From Labia minor (Eukaryota > Arthropoda > Insecta > Dermaptera > Spongiphoridae): DNA of 64,000 nucleotides. Location of the stretch: positions 186,001-250,000 of the forward strand of contig CAUJBJ010000010.1 of assembly GCA_963082975.1 (NCBI GenBank), written 5' to 3'. Position 1 is the first letter of the stretch, and the number at the start of each line of letters is the position of its first letter. The position numbers and the translations under genes were made by a program. The notes beneath the pieces are model-generated. The model saw only the letters and a list, made by a program, of their open reading frames with translations, made no database searches and was not told the origin of the DNA. Positions 15,577 through 28,420 of the stretch are shown here, piece by piece.

Positions 15577-15633
15577 GAAGAATAAATTCATATTTGATCG
15601 ATTTCTTAAATATTTTCATTTTCTGATTCTAAT
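15577..15633. repeat. 57-bp truncated satellite monomer, copy 3
   Basis: Same 104-bp deletion and same downstream marker monomer. It lies 2793 bp after copy 2, which equals 57 + 17 x 161 less one base, so the whole block was copied. Confidence 0.9.
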
Positions 15634-18600
15634 GAAGAATAAATTCATATTTGATCGATTTCTTAAATATTTTCATTGAATTCTTACGGAAAAGTGTGAT
15701 TTTGATCAAATATTAAAGCGAAAATCCTACTTTTTTAAATACGAGGAATAAAATTATCTTTTTTATTTTATTTTATAAATTTTCTGATTCTAATGAAGAA
15801 TAAATTCATATTTGATCGATTTCTTAAATATTTTCATTGAATTCTGACGGAAAAGTCTGATTTTGTTCAAATATTAAAGGGAAAATCCTACTTTTTTAAA
15901 TACGAGGGATAAAATTATCTTTTTTATTTTATTTTATTAATTTTCTGATTATAATTAAGAATAAATTCATATTTGATCGATTTCTTAAATATTTTCATTG
16001 AATTCTTACGGAAAAGTCTGATTTTGTTCAAATATTAAAGGGAAAAACCTACTTTTTTAAATACGAGGGATAAAATTATCTTTTATATTTTATTTTATTA
16101 ATTTTCTGATTCTATTGAAATATAAAATCATATTTGATCGATTTCTTAAATATTTTCATTGAATTCTTACGGAAAAGTCTGATTTTGTTAAAATATTAAA
16201 GGGAAAATCCTACTTTTTTAAATACGAGGGATAAAATTATCTTTTTTATTTTATTTTATTAATTTTCTGATTCTAATGAAGAATAAATTCATATTTGATC
16301 GATTTCTTAAATATTTTCATTGAATTCTTACGGAAAAGTCTGATTTTGTTCAAATATTAAAGGGAAAATCCTACTTTTTTAAATACGAGGGATAAAATTA
16401 TCTTTTATATTTTATTTTATTAATTTTCTGATTCTATTGAAGAATAAATTCATATTTGATCGATTTCTTAAATATTTTCATTGAATTCTTACGGATTATT
16501 GTGATTTTATTCAAATATTAAAGGTAAAATCCTACTTTTTTAAATACGAGGGATAAAATTATCTTTTATATTTTATTTTATTCATTTTCTGATTCTAATG
16601 AAGAATAAATTCATATTTGATCGATTTCTTAAATATTTTCATTGAATTCTTACGGAAAATTCTGATTTTGTTCAAATATTAAAGGGAAAATCATACTTTT
16701 TTAAATACGAGGGATAAAATTATCTTTTATATTTTATTTTATTAATTTTCTGATTCTATTGAAGAATAAATTCATATTTGAACGATTTCTTAAATATTTT
16801 CATTGAATTCTTACGGAAAATTCTGATTTTGTTCAAATATTAAAGGGAAAATCCTACTTTTTTAAATACGAGGGATAAAATTATCTTTTATATTTTATTT
16901 TATTAATTTTCTGATTCTAATGAAGAATAAATTCATATTTGATCGATTTCTTAAATATTTTCATTGAATTCTTACGGATTACTGTGATTTAATTCAAATA
17001 TTAAAGGGAAAATCCTACTTTTTTAAATACGAGGGATAAAATTATCTTTTTTATTTTATTTTATTAATTTTCTGATTCTAATGAAGAATAAATTCATATT
17101 TGATCGATTTCTTAAATATTTTCATTGAATTTTTACGGAAAAGTCTGATTTTGTTCAAATATTAAAGGGAAAATCCTACTTTTTTAAATACGAGGGACAA
17201 AATTATCTTTTATATTTTATTTTATTCATTTTCTGATTCTAATGAAGAATAAATTCATATTTGATCGATTTCTTAAATATTTTCATTGAATTCTTACGGA
17301 AAAGTGTGATTTTGATCAAATATTAAAGGGAAAATCCTACTTTTTTAAATCCGAGGGATAAAATTATCTTTTATATTTTATTTTATTAATTTTCTGATTC
17401 TATTGAAGAATAAATTCATATTTTATCGATTTCTTAAATATTTTCATTGAATTCTTACGGAAAATCTGATTTTGTTCAAATATTTAAGGGAAAATCCTAC
17501 TTTTTTAAATACGAGGGATAAAATTATCTTTTATATTTTATTTTATTAATTTTCTGATTCTATTGAAGAATAAATTCATATTTGATCGATTTCTTAAATA
17601 TTTTCATTTAATTCTTACGGATTAGTGTGATTTTGTTCAAATATTAAAGGGAAAATCCTACTTTTTTAAATACGAGGGATAAAATTATCTTTTATATTTT
17701 ATTTTATTAATTTTCTGATTCTATTGAAGAATAAATTCATATTTGATCGATTTCTTAAATATTTTCATTGAATTCTTACGGATTATTGTGATTTTATTCA
17801 AATATTAAAGGTAAAATCCTACTTTTTTAAATACGAGGGATAAAATTATCTTTTATATTTTATTTTATTCATTTTCTGATTCTAATGAAGAATAAATTCA
17901 TATTTGATCGATTTCTTAAATATTTTCATTGAATTCTTACGGAAAATTCTGATTTTGTTCAAATATTAAAGGGAAAATCATACTTTTTTAAATACGAGGG
18001 ATAAAATTATCTTTTATATTTTATTTTATTAATTTTCTGATTCTATTGAAGAATAAATTCATATTTGAACGATTTCTCAAATATTTTCATTGAATTCTTA
18101 CGGAAAATTCTGATTTTGTTCAAATATTAAAGGGAAAATCCTACTTTTTTAAATACGAGGGATAAAATTATCTTTTATATTTTATTTTATTAATTTTCTG
18201 ATTCTATTGTAGAATAAATTCATATTTGATCGATTTCTTAAATATTTTCATTGAATTCTTACGGATTATTGTGATTTTGTTCAAATATTAAAGGGAAAAT
18301 CCTACTTTTTTAAATACGAGGGATAAAATTATCTTTTATATTTTATTTTATTAATTTTCTGATTCTAATGAAGAATAAATTCATATTTGATCGATTTCTT
18401 AAATATTTTCATTGAATTCTTACGGATTACTGTGATTTAATTCAAATATTAAAGGGAAAATCCTACTTTTTTAAATACGAGGGATAAAATTATCTTTTTT
18501 ATTTTATTTTATTAATTTTCTGATTCTAATGAAGAATAAATTCATATTTGATCGATTTCTTAAATATTTTCATTGAATTTTTACGGAAAAGTCTGATTTT

Positions 18601-20460
18601 GTTCAAATATTAAAGGGAAAATCCTACTTTTTTAAATACGAGGGACAAAATTATCTTTTATATTTTATTTTATTCATTTTCTGATTCTAATGAAGAATAA
18701 ATTCATATTTGATCGATTTCTTAAATATTTTCATTGAATTCTTACGGAAAAGTGTGATTTTGATCAAATATTAAAGGGAAAATCCTACTTTTTTAAATCC
18801 GAGGGATAAAATTATCTTTTATATTTTATTTTATTAATTTTCTGATTCTATTGAAGAATAAATTCATATTTTATCGATTTCTTAAATATTTTCATTGAAT
18901 TCTTACGGAAAATCTGATTTTGTTCAAATATTTAAGTGAAAATTCCTACTTTTTTAAATACGAGGGATAAAATTATCTTTTATATTTTATTTTATTAATT
19001 TTCTGATTCTATTGAAGAATAAATTCATATTTGATCGATTTCTTAAATATTTTCATTTAATTCTTACGGATTAGTGTGATTTTGTTCAAATATTAAAGGG
19101 AAAATCCTACTTTTTTAAATACGAGGGATAAAATTATCTTTTTTATTTTATTTTATTCATTTTCTGATTCTAATGAAGAATAAATTCATATTTGATCGAT
19201 TTCTTAAATATTTTCATTGAATTCTTACGGAAAATCTGATTTTGTTCAAATATTAAAGGGAAAATCCTACTTTTTTAAATACGAGGGACAAAATTATCTT
19301 TTATATTTTATTTTATTCATTTTCTGATTCTATTGAAGAAGAAATTCATATTTGATCGATTTCTTAAATATTTTCATTGATTTCTTACGGATTACTGTGA
19401 TTTTGTTCAAATATTAAAGGGAAAATCCTAGTTTTTTAAATACGAGGGATAAAATTATCTTTTTTATTTTATTTTATTAATTTTCTGGTTCTAATGAAGA
19501 ATAAATTCATATTTGATCGATTTCTTAAATATTTTCATTGAATTCTTACGGAAAATCTGATTTTGTTCAAATATTAAAGGGAAAATTCCTACTTTTTTAA
19601 ATACGAGGGATAAAATTATCTTTTATATTTTATTTTATTCATTTTCTGATTCTAATGAAGAATAAATTCATATTTGATCGATTTCTTAAATATTTTCATT
19701 GAATTCTTACGGATTAGTGTGATTTTGTTCAAATATTAAAGGGAAAATCCTACTTTTTTAAATACGAGGGATAAAATTATCTTTTATATTTTATTTTATT
19801 AATTTTCTGATTCTATTGAAGAAGAAATTCATATTTGATCGATTTCTTAAATATTTTCATTGAATTCTTACGGAAAAGTCTGATTTTGTTCAAATATTAA
19901 AGGGAAAATCCTACTTTTTTAAATACGAGGGATAAAATTATCTTTTTTATTTTATTTTATTAATTTTCTGATTATAATTAAGAATAAATTCATATTTGAT
20001 CGATTTCTTAAATATTTTCATTGAATTCTTACGGAAAAGTCTGATTTTGTTCAAATATTAAAGGGAAAATCCTACTTTTTTAAATACGAGGGATAAAATT
20101 ATCTTTTATATTTTATTTTATTAATTTTCTGATTCTATTGAAGAATAAATTCATATTTGATCGATTTCTTAAATATTTTCATTGAATTCTTACGGAAAAG
20201 TCTGATTTTGTTCAAATATTAAAGGGAAAATCCTACTTTTTTAAATACGAGGGATAAAATTATCTTTTTTATTTATTTTATTAATTTTCTGATTCTATTG
20301 AAGAATAAATTCATATTTGATCGATTTCTTAAATATTTTCATTGAATTCTTACGGAAAATTCTGATTTTGTTCAAATATTAAAGGGAAAATCCTACTTTT
20401 TTAAATACGAGGGATAAAATTATCTTTTATATTTTATTTTATTAATTTTCTGATTCTATT

Positions 20461-20517
20461 GAAGAATAAATTCATATTTGATCGATTTCTTAAATATTTT
20501 CATTTTCTGATTCTAAT
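20461..20517. repeat. 57-bp truncated satellite monomer, copy 4
   Basis: Same junction and same AAAGCGAAAAT neighbour, 4884 bp after copy 3 (57 + 30 x 161 less three bases). It is followed, as copy 3 is, by a monomer with the rare GAATTCTGACGG change. Confidence 0.9.
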
Positions 20518-21924
20518 GAAGAATAAATTCATATTTGATCGATTTCTTAAATATTTTCATTGAATTCTTACGGAAAAGTGTGATTTTGATCAAATATTAA
20601 AGCGAAAATCCTACTTTTTTAAATACGAGGAATAAAATTATCTTTTTTATTTTATTTTATAAATTTTCTGATTCTAATGAAGAATAAATTCATATTTGAT
20701 CGATTTCTTAAATATTTTCATTGAATTCTGACGGAAAAGTCTAATTTTGTTCAAATATTAAAGGGAAAATCCTACTTTTTTAAATACGAGGGATAAAATT
20801 ATCTTTTTTATTTTATTTTATTAATTTTCTGATTATAATTAAGAATAAATTCATATTTGATCGATTTCTTAAATATTTTCATTGAATTCTTACGGAAAAG
20901 TCTGATTTTGTTCAAATATTAAAGGGAAAAACCTACTTTTTTAAATACGAGGGATAAAATTATCTTTTATATTTTATTTTATTAATTTTCTGATTCTATT
21001 GAAATATAAATTCATATTTGATCGATTTCTTAAATATTTTCATTGAATTCTTACGGAAAAGTCTGATTTTGTTAAAATATTAAAGGGAAAATCCTACTTT
21101 TTTAAATACGAGGGATAAAATTATCTTTTTTATTTTATTTTATTAATTTTCTGATTCTAATGAAGAATAAATTCATATTTGATCGATTTCTTAAATATTT
21201 TCATTGAATTCTTAAGGAAAAGTCTGATTTTGTTCAAATATTAAAGGGAAAATCCTACTTTTTTAAATACGAGGGATAAAATTATCTTTTATATTTTATT
21301 TTATTAATTTTCTGATTCTATTGAAGAATAAATTCATATTTGATCGATTTCTTAAATATTTTCATTGAATTCTTACGGAAAATTCTGATTTTGTTCAAAT
21401 ATTAAAGGGAAAATCCTACTTTTTTAAATACGAGGGATAAAATTAGTTTTTATATTTTATTTTATTAATTTTCTGATTCTATTGAAGAATAAATTCATAT
21501 TTGATCGATTTCTTAAATATTTTCATTGAATTCTTACGGATTATTGTGATTTTATTCAAATATTAAAGGGAAAATGCTACTTTTTTAAATACGAGGGATA
21601 AAATTATCTTTTATATTTTATTTTATTAATTTTCTGATTCTATTGAAGAATAAATTCATATTTGATCGATTTCTTAAATATTTTCATTGAATTCTTACGG
21701 AAAAGTCTGATTTTGTTCAAATATTAAAGGGAAAATCCTACTTTTTTAAATACGAGGGATAAAATTATCTTTTTTATTTTATTTTATTAATTTTCTGATT
21801 CTATTGAAGAATAAATTCATATTTGATCGATTTCTTAAATATTTTCATTTAATTCTTACGGATTAGTGTGATTTTGTTCAAATATTAAAGGGAAAATCCT
21901 ACTTTTTTAAATACGAGGGATAAA

Positions 21925-21936
21925 ATTATCTTTTAT
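21925..21936. repeat. Target-site duplication, left copy (12 bp) of the fold-back element
   Basis: ATTATCTTTTAT is the normal satellite sequence here and is repeated immediately after the insertion. One more A also matches, so the duplication could be 13 bp. Anchors at 21806 and 22246 are 440 bp apart, which is 161 + 267 + 12. Confidence 0.85.
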
Positions 21937-22033
21937 AATTATTAAGAGAATTTTTATTAAAAGACCACATTATTTGTATAAAATTATTTATTAAATTAAA
22001 ATAATTGTACAACGTTTCAACTGCTTATTCTGC
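21937..22033 (+). repeat. Fold-back element, left inverted-repeat arm (97 bp)
   Basis: Starts AATTATTAAGAG and ends TGCTTATTCTGC. Every base pairs with the arm at 22075-22171. The inner third (GTACAACGTTTCAACTGC) is less AT-rich than the outer part and unlike the satellite, so it would be the best search probe for relatives. Confidence 0.95.
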
Positions 22034-22074
22034 CGCTTGAATCGGAGCAAGCGTACGGTTACTTGAAAACGACT
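22034..22074. other. Spacer of the fold-back element with a small nested hairpin
   Basis: The 41-bp spacer holds its own stem, CGCTTG at 22034-22039 pairing with CAAGCG at 22048-22053 across an eight-base loop. It is the most G+C-rich stretch in this part of the window. Its function is unknown. Confidence 0.75.
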
Positions 22075-22171
22075 GCAGAATAAGCAGTTGAAACGTTGTA
22101 CAATTATTTTAATTTAATAAATAATTTTATACAAATAATGTGGTCTTTTAATAAAAATTCTCTTAATAATT
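22075..22171 (-). repeat. Fold-back element, right inverted-repeat arm (97 bp)
   Basis: Exact reverse complement of 21937-22033, with no mismatch found on base-by-base reading. A transcript through the element would form an uninterrupted duplex of about 97-99 bp. Confidence 0.95.
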
Positions 22172-22194
22172 ATCAAAATAACCACAAAAGCTTT

Positions 22195-22200
22195 AATAAA
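22195..22200 (+). promoter_or_regulatory. Possible polyadenylation signal in the fold-back tail
   Basis: AATAAA sits four bases before the right target duplication, inside the 32-bp tail that has no partner on the left side. In such AT-rich DNA a chance match is quite likely. It matters only because a 3'-end signal would fit a retroposed RNA. Confidence 0.3.
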
Positions 22201-22203
22201 TAC

Positions 22204-22215
22204 ATTATCTTTTAT
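22204..22215. repeat. Target-site duplication, right copy (12 bp) of the fold-back element
   Basis: ATTATCTTTTAT again, after which the satellite continues in its expected register toward the anchor at 22246. Confidence 0.85.
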
Positions 22216-25200
22216 ATTTTATTTTATTAATTTTCTGATTCTATTGAAGAATAAATTCATATTTGATCGATTTCTTAAATATTTTCATTGAATTCTTACG
22301 GAAAAGTCTGATTTTGTTCAAATATTAAAGGGAAAATCCTACTTTTTTAAATACGAGGGATAAAATTATCTTTTTTATTTTATTTTATTAATTATCTGAT
22401 TCTATTGAAGAATAAATTCATATTTGATCGATTTCTTAAATATTTTCATTTAATTCTTACGGATTAGTGTGATTTTGTTCAAATATTAAAGGGAAAATCC
22501 TACTTTTTTAAATACGAGGGATAAAATTATCTTTTATATTTTATTTTATTAATTTTCTGATTCTATTGAAGAATAAATTCATATTTGATCGATTTCTTAA
22601 ATATTTTCATTGAATTCTTACGGAAAATTCTGATTTTGTTCAAATATTAAAGGGAAAATCCTACTTTTTTAAATACGAGGGATAAAATTATCTTTTATAT
22701 TTTATTTTATTAATTTTCTGATTCTATTGAAGAATAAATTCATATTTGATCGATTTCTTAAATATTTTCATTGAATTCTTACGGATTATTGTGATTTTGT
22801 TCAAATATTAAAGGGAAAATCCTACTTTTTTAAATACGAGGGATAAAATTATCTTTTATATTTTATTTTATTAATTTTCTGATTCTAATGAAGAATAAAT
22901 TCATATTTGATCGATTTCTTAAATATTTTCATTGAATTCTTACGGATTACTGTGATTTTATTCAAATATTAAAGGGAAAATCCTACTTTTTTAAATACGA
23001 GGGATAAAATTATCTTTTTTATTTTATTTTATTAATTTTCTGATTCTAATGAAGAATAAATTCATATTTGATCGATTTCTTAAATATTTTCATTGAATTC
23101 TTACGGAATACTATGATTTTGTTCAAATATTAAAGGGAAAATCCTACTTTTTTAAATACGAGGGACAAAATTATCTTTTATATTTTATTTTATTGATTTT
23201 CTGATTCTATTGAAGAATAAATTCATATTTGAACGATTTCTTAAATATTTTCATTGAATTCTTACGGAAAATTCTGATTTTGTTCAAATATTAAAGGGAA
23301 AATCCTACTTTTTTAAATACGAGGGATAAAATTATCTTTTATATTTTATTTTATTAATTTTCTGATTCTATTGAAGAATAAATTCATATTTGATCGATTT
23401 CTTAAATATTTTCATTGAATTCTTACGGATTATTGTGATTTTGTTCAAATATTAAAGGGAAAATCCTACTTTTTTAAATACGAGGGATAAAATTATCTTT
23501 TATATTTTATTTTATTAATTTTCTGATTCTAATGAAGAATAAATTCATATTTGATCGATTTCTTAAATATTTTCATTTAATTCTTACGGATTAGTGTGAT
23601 TTTGTTCAAATATTAAAGGGAAAATCCTACTTTTTTAAATACGAGGGATAAAATTATCTTTTATATTTTATTTTATTAATTTTCTGATTCTATTGAAGAA
23701 TAAATTCATATTTGATCGATTTCTTAAATATTTTCATTGAATTCTTACGGAAATGTCTGAATTTGTTCAAATATTAAAGGGAAAATCCTACTTTTTTAAA
23801 TACGAGGGATAAAATTATCTTTTTTATTTTATTTTATTAATTTTCTGATTCTATTGAAGAATAAATTCATATTTGATCGATTTCTTAAATATTTTCATTT
23901 AATTCTTACGGATTAGTGTGATTTTGTTCAAATATTAAAGGGAAAATCCTACTTTTTTAAATACGAGGGATAAAATAATCTTTTATATTTTATTTTATTA
24001 ATTTTCTGATTCTATTGAAGAATAAATTCATATTTGATCGATTTCTTAAATATTTTCATTGAATTCTTACGGAAAAGTGTGATTTTGATCAAATATAAAA
24101 GGGAAAATCCTACTTTTTTAAATACGAGGAATAAAATTATCTTTTTTATTTTATTTTATAAATTTTCTGATTCTAATGAAGAATAAATTCATATTTGATC
24201 GATTTCTTAAATATTTTCATTGAATTCTTACGGATTAGTGTGATTTTGTTCAAATATTAAAGGGAAAATCCTACTTTTTTAAATACGAGGGATAAAATTA
24301 TCTTTTATATTTTATTTTATTAATTTTCTGATTCTATTGAAGAATAAATTCATATTTGATCGATTTCTTAAATATTTTCATTGAATTCTTACGGAAAATT
24401 CTGATTTTGTTCAAATATTAAAGGGAAAATCCTACTTTTTTAAATACGAGGGATAAAATTATCTTTTATATTTTATTTTATTAATTTTCTGATTCTATTG
24501 AAGAATAAATTCATATTTGAACGATTTCTTAAATATTTTCATTGAATTCTTACGGAAAATTCTGATTTTGTTCAAATATTAAAGGGAAAATCCTACTTTT
24601 TTAAATACGAGGGATAAAATTATCTTTTATATTTTATTTTATTAATTTTCTGATTCTATTGAAGAATAAATTCATATTTGATCGATTTCTTAAATATTTT
24701 CATTGAATTCTTACGGATTATTGTGATTTTGTTCAAATATTAAAGGGAAAATCCTACTTTTTTAAATACGAGGGATAAAATTATCTTTTATATTTTATTT
24801 TATTAATTTTCTGATTCTAATGAAGAATAAATTCATATTTGATCGATTTCTTAAATATTTTCATTTAATTCTTACGGATTAGTGTGATTTTGTTCAAATA
24901 TTAAAGGGAAAATCCTACTTTTTTAAATACGAGGGATAAAATTATCTTTTATATTTTATTTTATTAATTTTCTGATTCTAATGAAGAATAAATTCATATT
25001 TGATCGATTTCTTAAATATTTTCATTGAATTCTTACGGAAAAGTCTGATTTTGTTCAAATATTAAAGGGAAAATCCTACTTTTTTAAATACGAGGGACAA
25101 AATTATCTTTTATATTTTATTTTATTCATTTTCTGATTCTAATGAAGAATAAATTCATATTTGATCGATTTCTTAAATGTTTTCATTGAATTCTTACGGA

Positions 25201-28200
25201 AAAGTGTGATTTTGATCAAATATTAAAGGGAAAATCCTACTTTTTTAAATACGAGGAATAAAATTATCTTTTTTATTTTATTTTATAAATTTTCTGATTC
25301 TAATGAAGAATAAATTCATATTTGATCGATTTCTTAAATATTTTCATTGAATTCTTACGGATTAGTGTGATTTTGTTCAAATATTAAAGGGAAAATCCTA
25401 CTTTTTTAAATACGAGGGATAAAATTATCTTTTATATTTTATTTTATTAATTTTCTGATTCTATTGAAGAATAAATTCATATTTGATCGATTTCTTAAAT
25501 ATTTTCATTGAATTCTTACGGAAATGTCTGATTTTGTTCAAATATTAAAGGGAAAATCCTACTTTTTTAAATACGAGGGATAAAATTATCTTTTTTATTT
25601 TATTTTATTAATTTTCTGATTCTATTGAAGATTAAATTCATATTTGATCGATTTCTTAAATATTTTCATTTAATTCTTACGGATTAGTGTGATTTTGTTC
25701 AAATATTAAAGGGAAAATCCTACTTTTTTAAATACGAGGGATAAAATTATCTTTTATATTTTATTTTATTAATTTTCTGATTCTATTGAAGAAGAAATTC
25801 ATATTTGATCGATTTCTTAAATATTTTCATTGAATTCTTACGGAAAATTCTGATTTTGTTCAAATATTAAAGGGAAAATCCTACTTTTTTAAATACGAGG
25901 GATAAAATTATCTTTTATATTTTATTTTATTAATTTTCTGATTCTATTGAAGAATAAATTCATATTTGATCGATTTCTTAAATATTTTCATTGAATTCTT
26001 ACGGATTATTGTGATTTTGTTCAAATATTAATGGGAAAATCCTACTTTTTTAAATACGAGGGATAAAATTATCTTTTATATTTTATTTTATTAATTTTCT
26101 GATTCTAATGAAGAATAAATTCATATTTGATCGATTTCTTAAATATTTTCATTGAATTCTTACGGATTACTGTGATTTTATTCAAATATTAAAGGGAAAA
26201 TCCTACTTTTTTAAATACGAGGGATAAAATTATCTTTTTTATTTTATTTTATTAATTTTCTGATTCTAATGAAGAATAAATTCATATTTGATCGATTTCT
26301 TAAATATTTTCATTGAATTCTTACGGAAAAGTCTGATTTTGTTCAAATATTAAAGGGAAAATCCTACTTTTTTAAATACGAGGGACAAAATTATCTTTTA
26401 TATTTTATTTTATTCATTTTCTGATTCTAATGAAGAATAAATTCATATTTGATCGATTTCTTAAATGTTTTCATTGAATTCTTACGGGAAAGTGTGATTT
26501 TGATCAAATATTAAAGGGAAAATCCTACTTTTTTAAATACGAGGGATAAAATTATCTTTTTTATTTTATTTTATAAATTTTCTGATTCTAATGAAGAATG
26601 AATTCATATTTGATCGATTTCTTAAATATTTTCATTGAATTCTTACGGAAAAGTCTGATTTTGTTCAAATATTATAGGGAAAATCCTACTTTTTTAAATA
26701 CGAGGGATAAAATTATCTTTTATATTTTATTTTATTAATTTTCTGATTCTATTGAAGAATAAATTCATATTTGATCGATTTCTTAAATATTTTCATTGAA
26801 TTCTTACGGAAAATTCTGATTTTGTTCAAATATTAAAGGGAAAATCCTACTTTTTTAAATACGAGGGATAAAATTAGTTTTTATATTTTATTTTATTAAT
26901 TTTCTGATTCTATTGAAGAATAAATTCATATTTGATCGATTTCTTAAATATTTTCATTGAATTCTTACGGATTATTGTGATTTTATTCAAATATTAAAGG
27001 GAAAATCCTACTTTTTTAAATACGAGGGATAAAATTATCTTTTATATTTTATTTTATTCATTTTCTGATTCTAATGAAGAATAAATTCATATTTGATCGA
27101 TTTCTTAAATATTTTCATTGAATTCTTACGGAAAAGTCTGATTTTGTTCAAATATTAAAGGGAAAAATCCTACTTTTTTAAATACGAGGGATAAAATTAT
27201 CTTTTATATTTTATTTTATTAATTTTCTGATTCTATTGAAGAATAAATTCATATTTGATCAATTTCTTAAATATTTTCATTGAATTCTTACGGAAAAGTC
27301 TGATTTTGTTCAAATATTAAAGGGAAAATCCTACTTTGTTAAATACGAGGGATAAAATTATCTTTTTTATTTTATTTTATTAATTTTCTGATTCTATTGA
27401 AGAATAAATTCATATTTGATCGATTTCTTAAATATTTTCATTTAATTCTTACGGATTAGTGTGATTTTGTTCAAATATTAAAGGGAAAATCCTACTTTTT
27501 TAAATACGAGGTATAAAATTATCTTTTATATTTTATTTTATTAATTTTCTGATTCTATTGAAGAATAAATTCATATTTGATCGATTTCTTAAATATTTTC
27601 ATTGAATTCTTACGGAAAAGTCTGATTTTGTTCAAATATTAAAGGGAAAATCCTACTTTTTTAAATACGAGGGATAAAATTATCTTTTATATTTTATTTT
27701 ATTAATTTTCTGATTCTATTGAAGAATAAATTCATATTTGATCGATTTCTTAAATATTTTCATTGAATTCTTACGGAAAAGTCTGATTTTGTTCAAATAT
27801 TAAAGGGAAAATCCTACTTTTTTAAATACGAGGGATAAAATTATCTTTTATATTTTATTTTATTAATTTTCTGATTCTATTGAAGAATAAATTCATATTT
27901 GATCGATTTCTTAAATATTTTCATTGAATTCTTACGGATTATTGTGATTTTGTTCAAATATTAAAGGGAAAATCCTACTTTTTTAAATACGAGGGATAAA
28001 ATTATCTTTTATATTTTATTTTATTAATTTTCTGATTCTAATGAAGAATAAATTCATATTTGATCGATTTCTTAAATATTTTCATTGAATTCTTACGGAT
28101 TACTGTGATTTTATTCAAATATTAAAGGGAAAATCCTACTTTTTTAAATACGAGGGATAAAATTATCTTTTTTATTTTATTTGATTAATTTTCTGATTCT

Positions 28201-28420
28201 AATGAAGAATAAATTCATATTTGATCGATTTCTTAAATATTTTCATTGAATTCTTACGGAAAAGTCTGATTTTGTTCAAATATTAAAGGGAAAATCCTAC
28301 TTTTTTAAATACGAGGGACAAAATTATCTTTTATATTTTATTTTATTCATTTTCTGATTCTAATGAAGAATAAATTCATATTTGATCGATTTCTTAAATA
28401 TTTTCATTGAATTCTTACGG

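Larger units (their letters stand above)
1..21936. repeat. 161-bp AT-rich satellite array, block 1
   Basis: Head-to-tail copies of a 161-bp monomer. The anchor GAAGAATAAATTC recurs at 171, 332, 493 and 654, exactly 161 bp apart, giving roughly 136 monomers. A representative monomer has 33 G/C in 161 bases. Most copies carry one EcoRI site (GAATTC) and one ATCGAT site. Copies differ mainly in a short box after TTACGG (AAAAGTCTG, AAAATTCTG, ATTACTGTG, ATTATTGTG or ATTAGTGTG) and in the T-rich tract before the anchor. No open reading frame spans the array, and 161 is not a multiple of three. The window begins inside a monomer, so the array continues to the left. A centromeric or pericentromeric role is plausible but not shown by sequence alone. 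Confidence 0.97.
21937..22203. mobile_element. 267-bp fold-back (long inverted repeat) insertion
   Basis: Non-satellite DNA inserted once in the array and bounded by a 12-bp direct repeat. It consists of a 97-bp left arm (21937-22033), a 41-bp spacer (22034-22074), a 97-bp right arm (22075-22171) that is a perfect reverse complement of the left arm, and a 32-bp tail (22172-22203). Two further bases pair outside the arms. The tail holds AATAAA near its end. There is no open reading frame. Perfect arms plus a target duplication imply a recent mobile insertion. The long duplication and one-sided tail are unlike a classical DNA transposon, whose inverted repeats reach both ends, and resemble target-primed retroposition of an inverted or snap-back copy. 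The family is not recognised. A long-read palindrome artefact is less likely, because the flanking duplication is exact, but cannot be excluded. Confidence 0.8.

Noticed and set aside
21937..22203. Helitron or hammerhead-ribozyme retroelement as explanation of the fold-back insert
   Set aside because: Helitrons give no target duplication and end in CTRR with a short hairpin. I found no CTGATGA...GAAA hammerhead core in the arms or spacer.
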